A stretch of DNA of 64,000 nucleotides from Haberlea rhodopensis (Eukaryota > Streptophyta > Magnoliopsida > Lamiales > Gesneriaceae), in NCBI GenBank assembly GCA_907163345.1, contig CAJQUN010000014.1, positions 2,914,001 to 2,978,000 of the forward strand, read 5' to 3'. The position numbers and the translations under genes are program-made. The notes under the pieces are model-generated. The model searched no databases. It saw only the letters and a list, made by a program, of their open reading frames with translations, and had not been told where the DNA came from. Of this stretch, positions 63,001 to 64,000 are shown piece after piece. Within the stretch, counting starts at the first letter, position 1. The number at the start of each line of letters is the position of its first letter.

Positions 63001-64000
63001 AGTGAAAATATGTGGCATTATTGACGTCAAAAAGGGCTGAAAGCTTTAAAACTTAAAAGCGAAATATGCCACCTGTTTGAAATGTCCATGAACCAGAGGT
63101 ATGGTCCAGATGGTATTCTTGCGTCTTAATCGAAGCGCTTGCGTTAGAAAAGCATTCCAAACAAACATGTTTTCATATGGCATCCCTTCTTCTTCAGTTG
63201 ATAACACGTTTTTTTGTAAACTTTGCATTATGGGATATGTATAGCTATAGAAAAAATCTTTTGTCAAATCAACACTGGATAAAAGCTTCTTGTACCTGCA
63301 GCAAACAAAACAAATTTTGCAAGTGAAGAAACATCAATTATCACCTTTAAATCAATTGGTAATAGACATATGACCTATAGGTAATTTTTATGTATAAGTT
63401 ATGAAATCCTTAATATATTTTCCCCAGTAAACCACAGCTGAAGGGACTTCACCAGAAGTACTTTTGTCCATGGAGCGGTGATATGGGTGTTCTGCTACAA
63501 TGTATACTAAAGGCTTTTGAATTTGATACTGATCATTCTTGTCCCAAATTGAACCAAACACTGTGCACAACTCGATATTTTGCATCAAAAGAAGTTATTC
63601 AATTTTCACCCCTGTTAATATGAATAACTAAATTCTAAATCTCAATCTATGATAAAAAAAACCCTATTTCTCATGAGAAGAAGAAAATCAATGATAGATG
63701 TTCATGTGATGATAGCAACACTAAAAGGTTCATGGGTCCAACGAATCCATACTAGTAAATAAAATCATATAGCAACTCTGCCCATTACTACTACGCCAAA
63801 AATCCGTTATAATGCATTAGCATGTAACATAAGTAAATAGAGAAGTTACCGCAACTCAGTTTTCGAATGAGCAACATCAGTTTGAACTGAAACATGTGGA
63901 ATAGTAATTATTTGACTCTCGTCTATACTATATATAGAATGGCCACAGATGCATCCAATCTGCCGACGCTTTGTCACCAGTATCAGATAATATGATTCCA
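57031..64000 (-). CDS. SAC2-5-class phosphoinositide phosphatase, 3' 14 exons, 5' end off the window
   Basis: SAC-domain lipid phosphatase; plant SAC2-5 act on phosphoinositides, mainly PI(3,5)P2 to PI3P, at the tonoplast. Exons: 64000-63850 (partial), 63295-63073, 62179-62103, 61672-61485, 61371-61274, 60696-60563, 60480-60346, 59169-58785, 58680-58559, 58352-58245, 58169-57972, 57888-57700, 57601-57490, 57276-57031; about 787 residues seen. The SAC domain includes VHGHFKQ, SRRSRHFAGTRYLKRGVND, GSIPLFWSQEASRFSPKPDI, REFANAVGYLN and the catalytic CIDCLDRTN (CX5R-T/S, about 58965-58991), then MDMYQSMGDALAQQYGGSAA. The C-terminal region has PNWLFGQRK, GWYGGTLLGDQDESSEIYRHY and ends IIGERLLKL. 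No transmembrane segment follows, which separates it from the SAC6-8 group. Acceptor of exon 61371 uses GAAG rather than the nearer CACAG; only the former keeps frame. All joins are in frame. Confidence 0.94.
62245..62296 (+). mobile_element. 3' tail of an RTE-type LINE in a SAC intron
   Basis: CCCCAATTTATTGGGATTAA followed by AGGCTTAGTAGTAG and (TTG)n is the common 3' end of plant RTE-clade LINEs, which end in TTG repeats rather than poly-A. Only the tail is recognised. Confidence 0.55.
62395..62850. repeat. ACCGG-rich transposon fragment in a SAC intron
   Basis: Dense GGAACCGG/CCGGTT words on both sides of an AT-rich core, like hAT subterminal zones. Terminal repeats and target duplication were not found. 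Confidence 0.4.

Overview
The window is nuclear DNA of a flowering plant, most likely a eudicot. The evidence is multi-intron genes with plant-type products (patellins, a MES13-type methylesterase, cap-binding protein CBP20, ribosomal protein eL6, a SAC2-5-class phosphoinositide phosphatase), AT-rich introns and spacers, and plant transposon families (hAT, Mutator-like MITE, large LTR elements, an RTE LINE tail). The species cannot be fixed from sequence alone.

Layout. 1-12.5 kb is gene-rich, all on the minus strand: a methylesterase cut by the left edge (1-1924), CBP20 (3642-7591, eight exons, one a U12-type AT-AC intron), a stretch that looks like mitochondrial DNA (about 8.03-9.45 kb), and RPL6 (10849-12328) with a site II/telo-box promoter. 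A plus-strand patellin lies at 15418-17489. From 17.5 to 44 kb there is almost only mobile DNA: a 143-bp Mutator-like hairpin MITE, a tandem duplication carrying a hAT-type MITE that was later split by a 3.1-kb hAT transposon, and an 18-kb nest of two long-LTR, non-coding retrotransposons (LARD-like), one inside the other. Both have intact 5-bp target duplications, a tRNA-iMet primer site and minus-strand TATA boxes, but no gag or pol.

A second, diverged patellin (44774-47055, minus) follows, so the two patellins face each other tail to tail across the transposon block. 47-56 kb is repeat-rich and holds an NRT1/PTR-family (NPF) transporter pseudogene broken by frameshifts and by three insertions (two solo LTRs and a hAT MITE). 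57031-64000 (minus) is the 3' 14 exons of a SAC-domain phosphatase running off the right edge.

The real genes are ordinary housekeeping or signalling genes and do not form a pathway. The unusual content is in the transposons: two LTR subfamilies with shared ends but different middles, each middle carrying its own array of short palindromes, and a 27-bp minisatellite that differs in copy number between the nested elements. All exon limits were placed by eye from splice consensus and reading frame; no alignment or database search was run.
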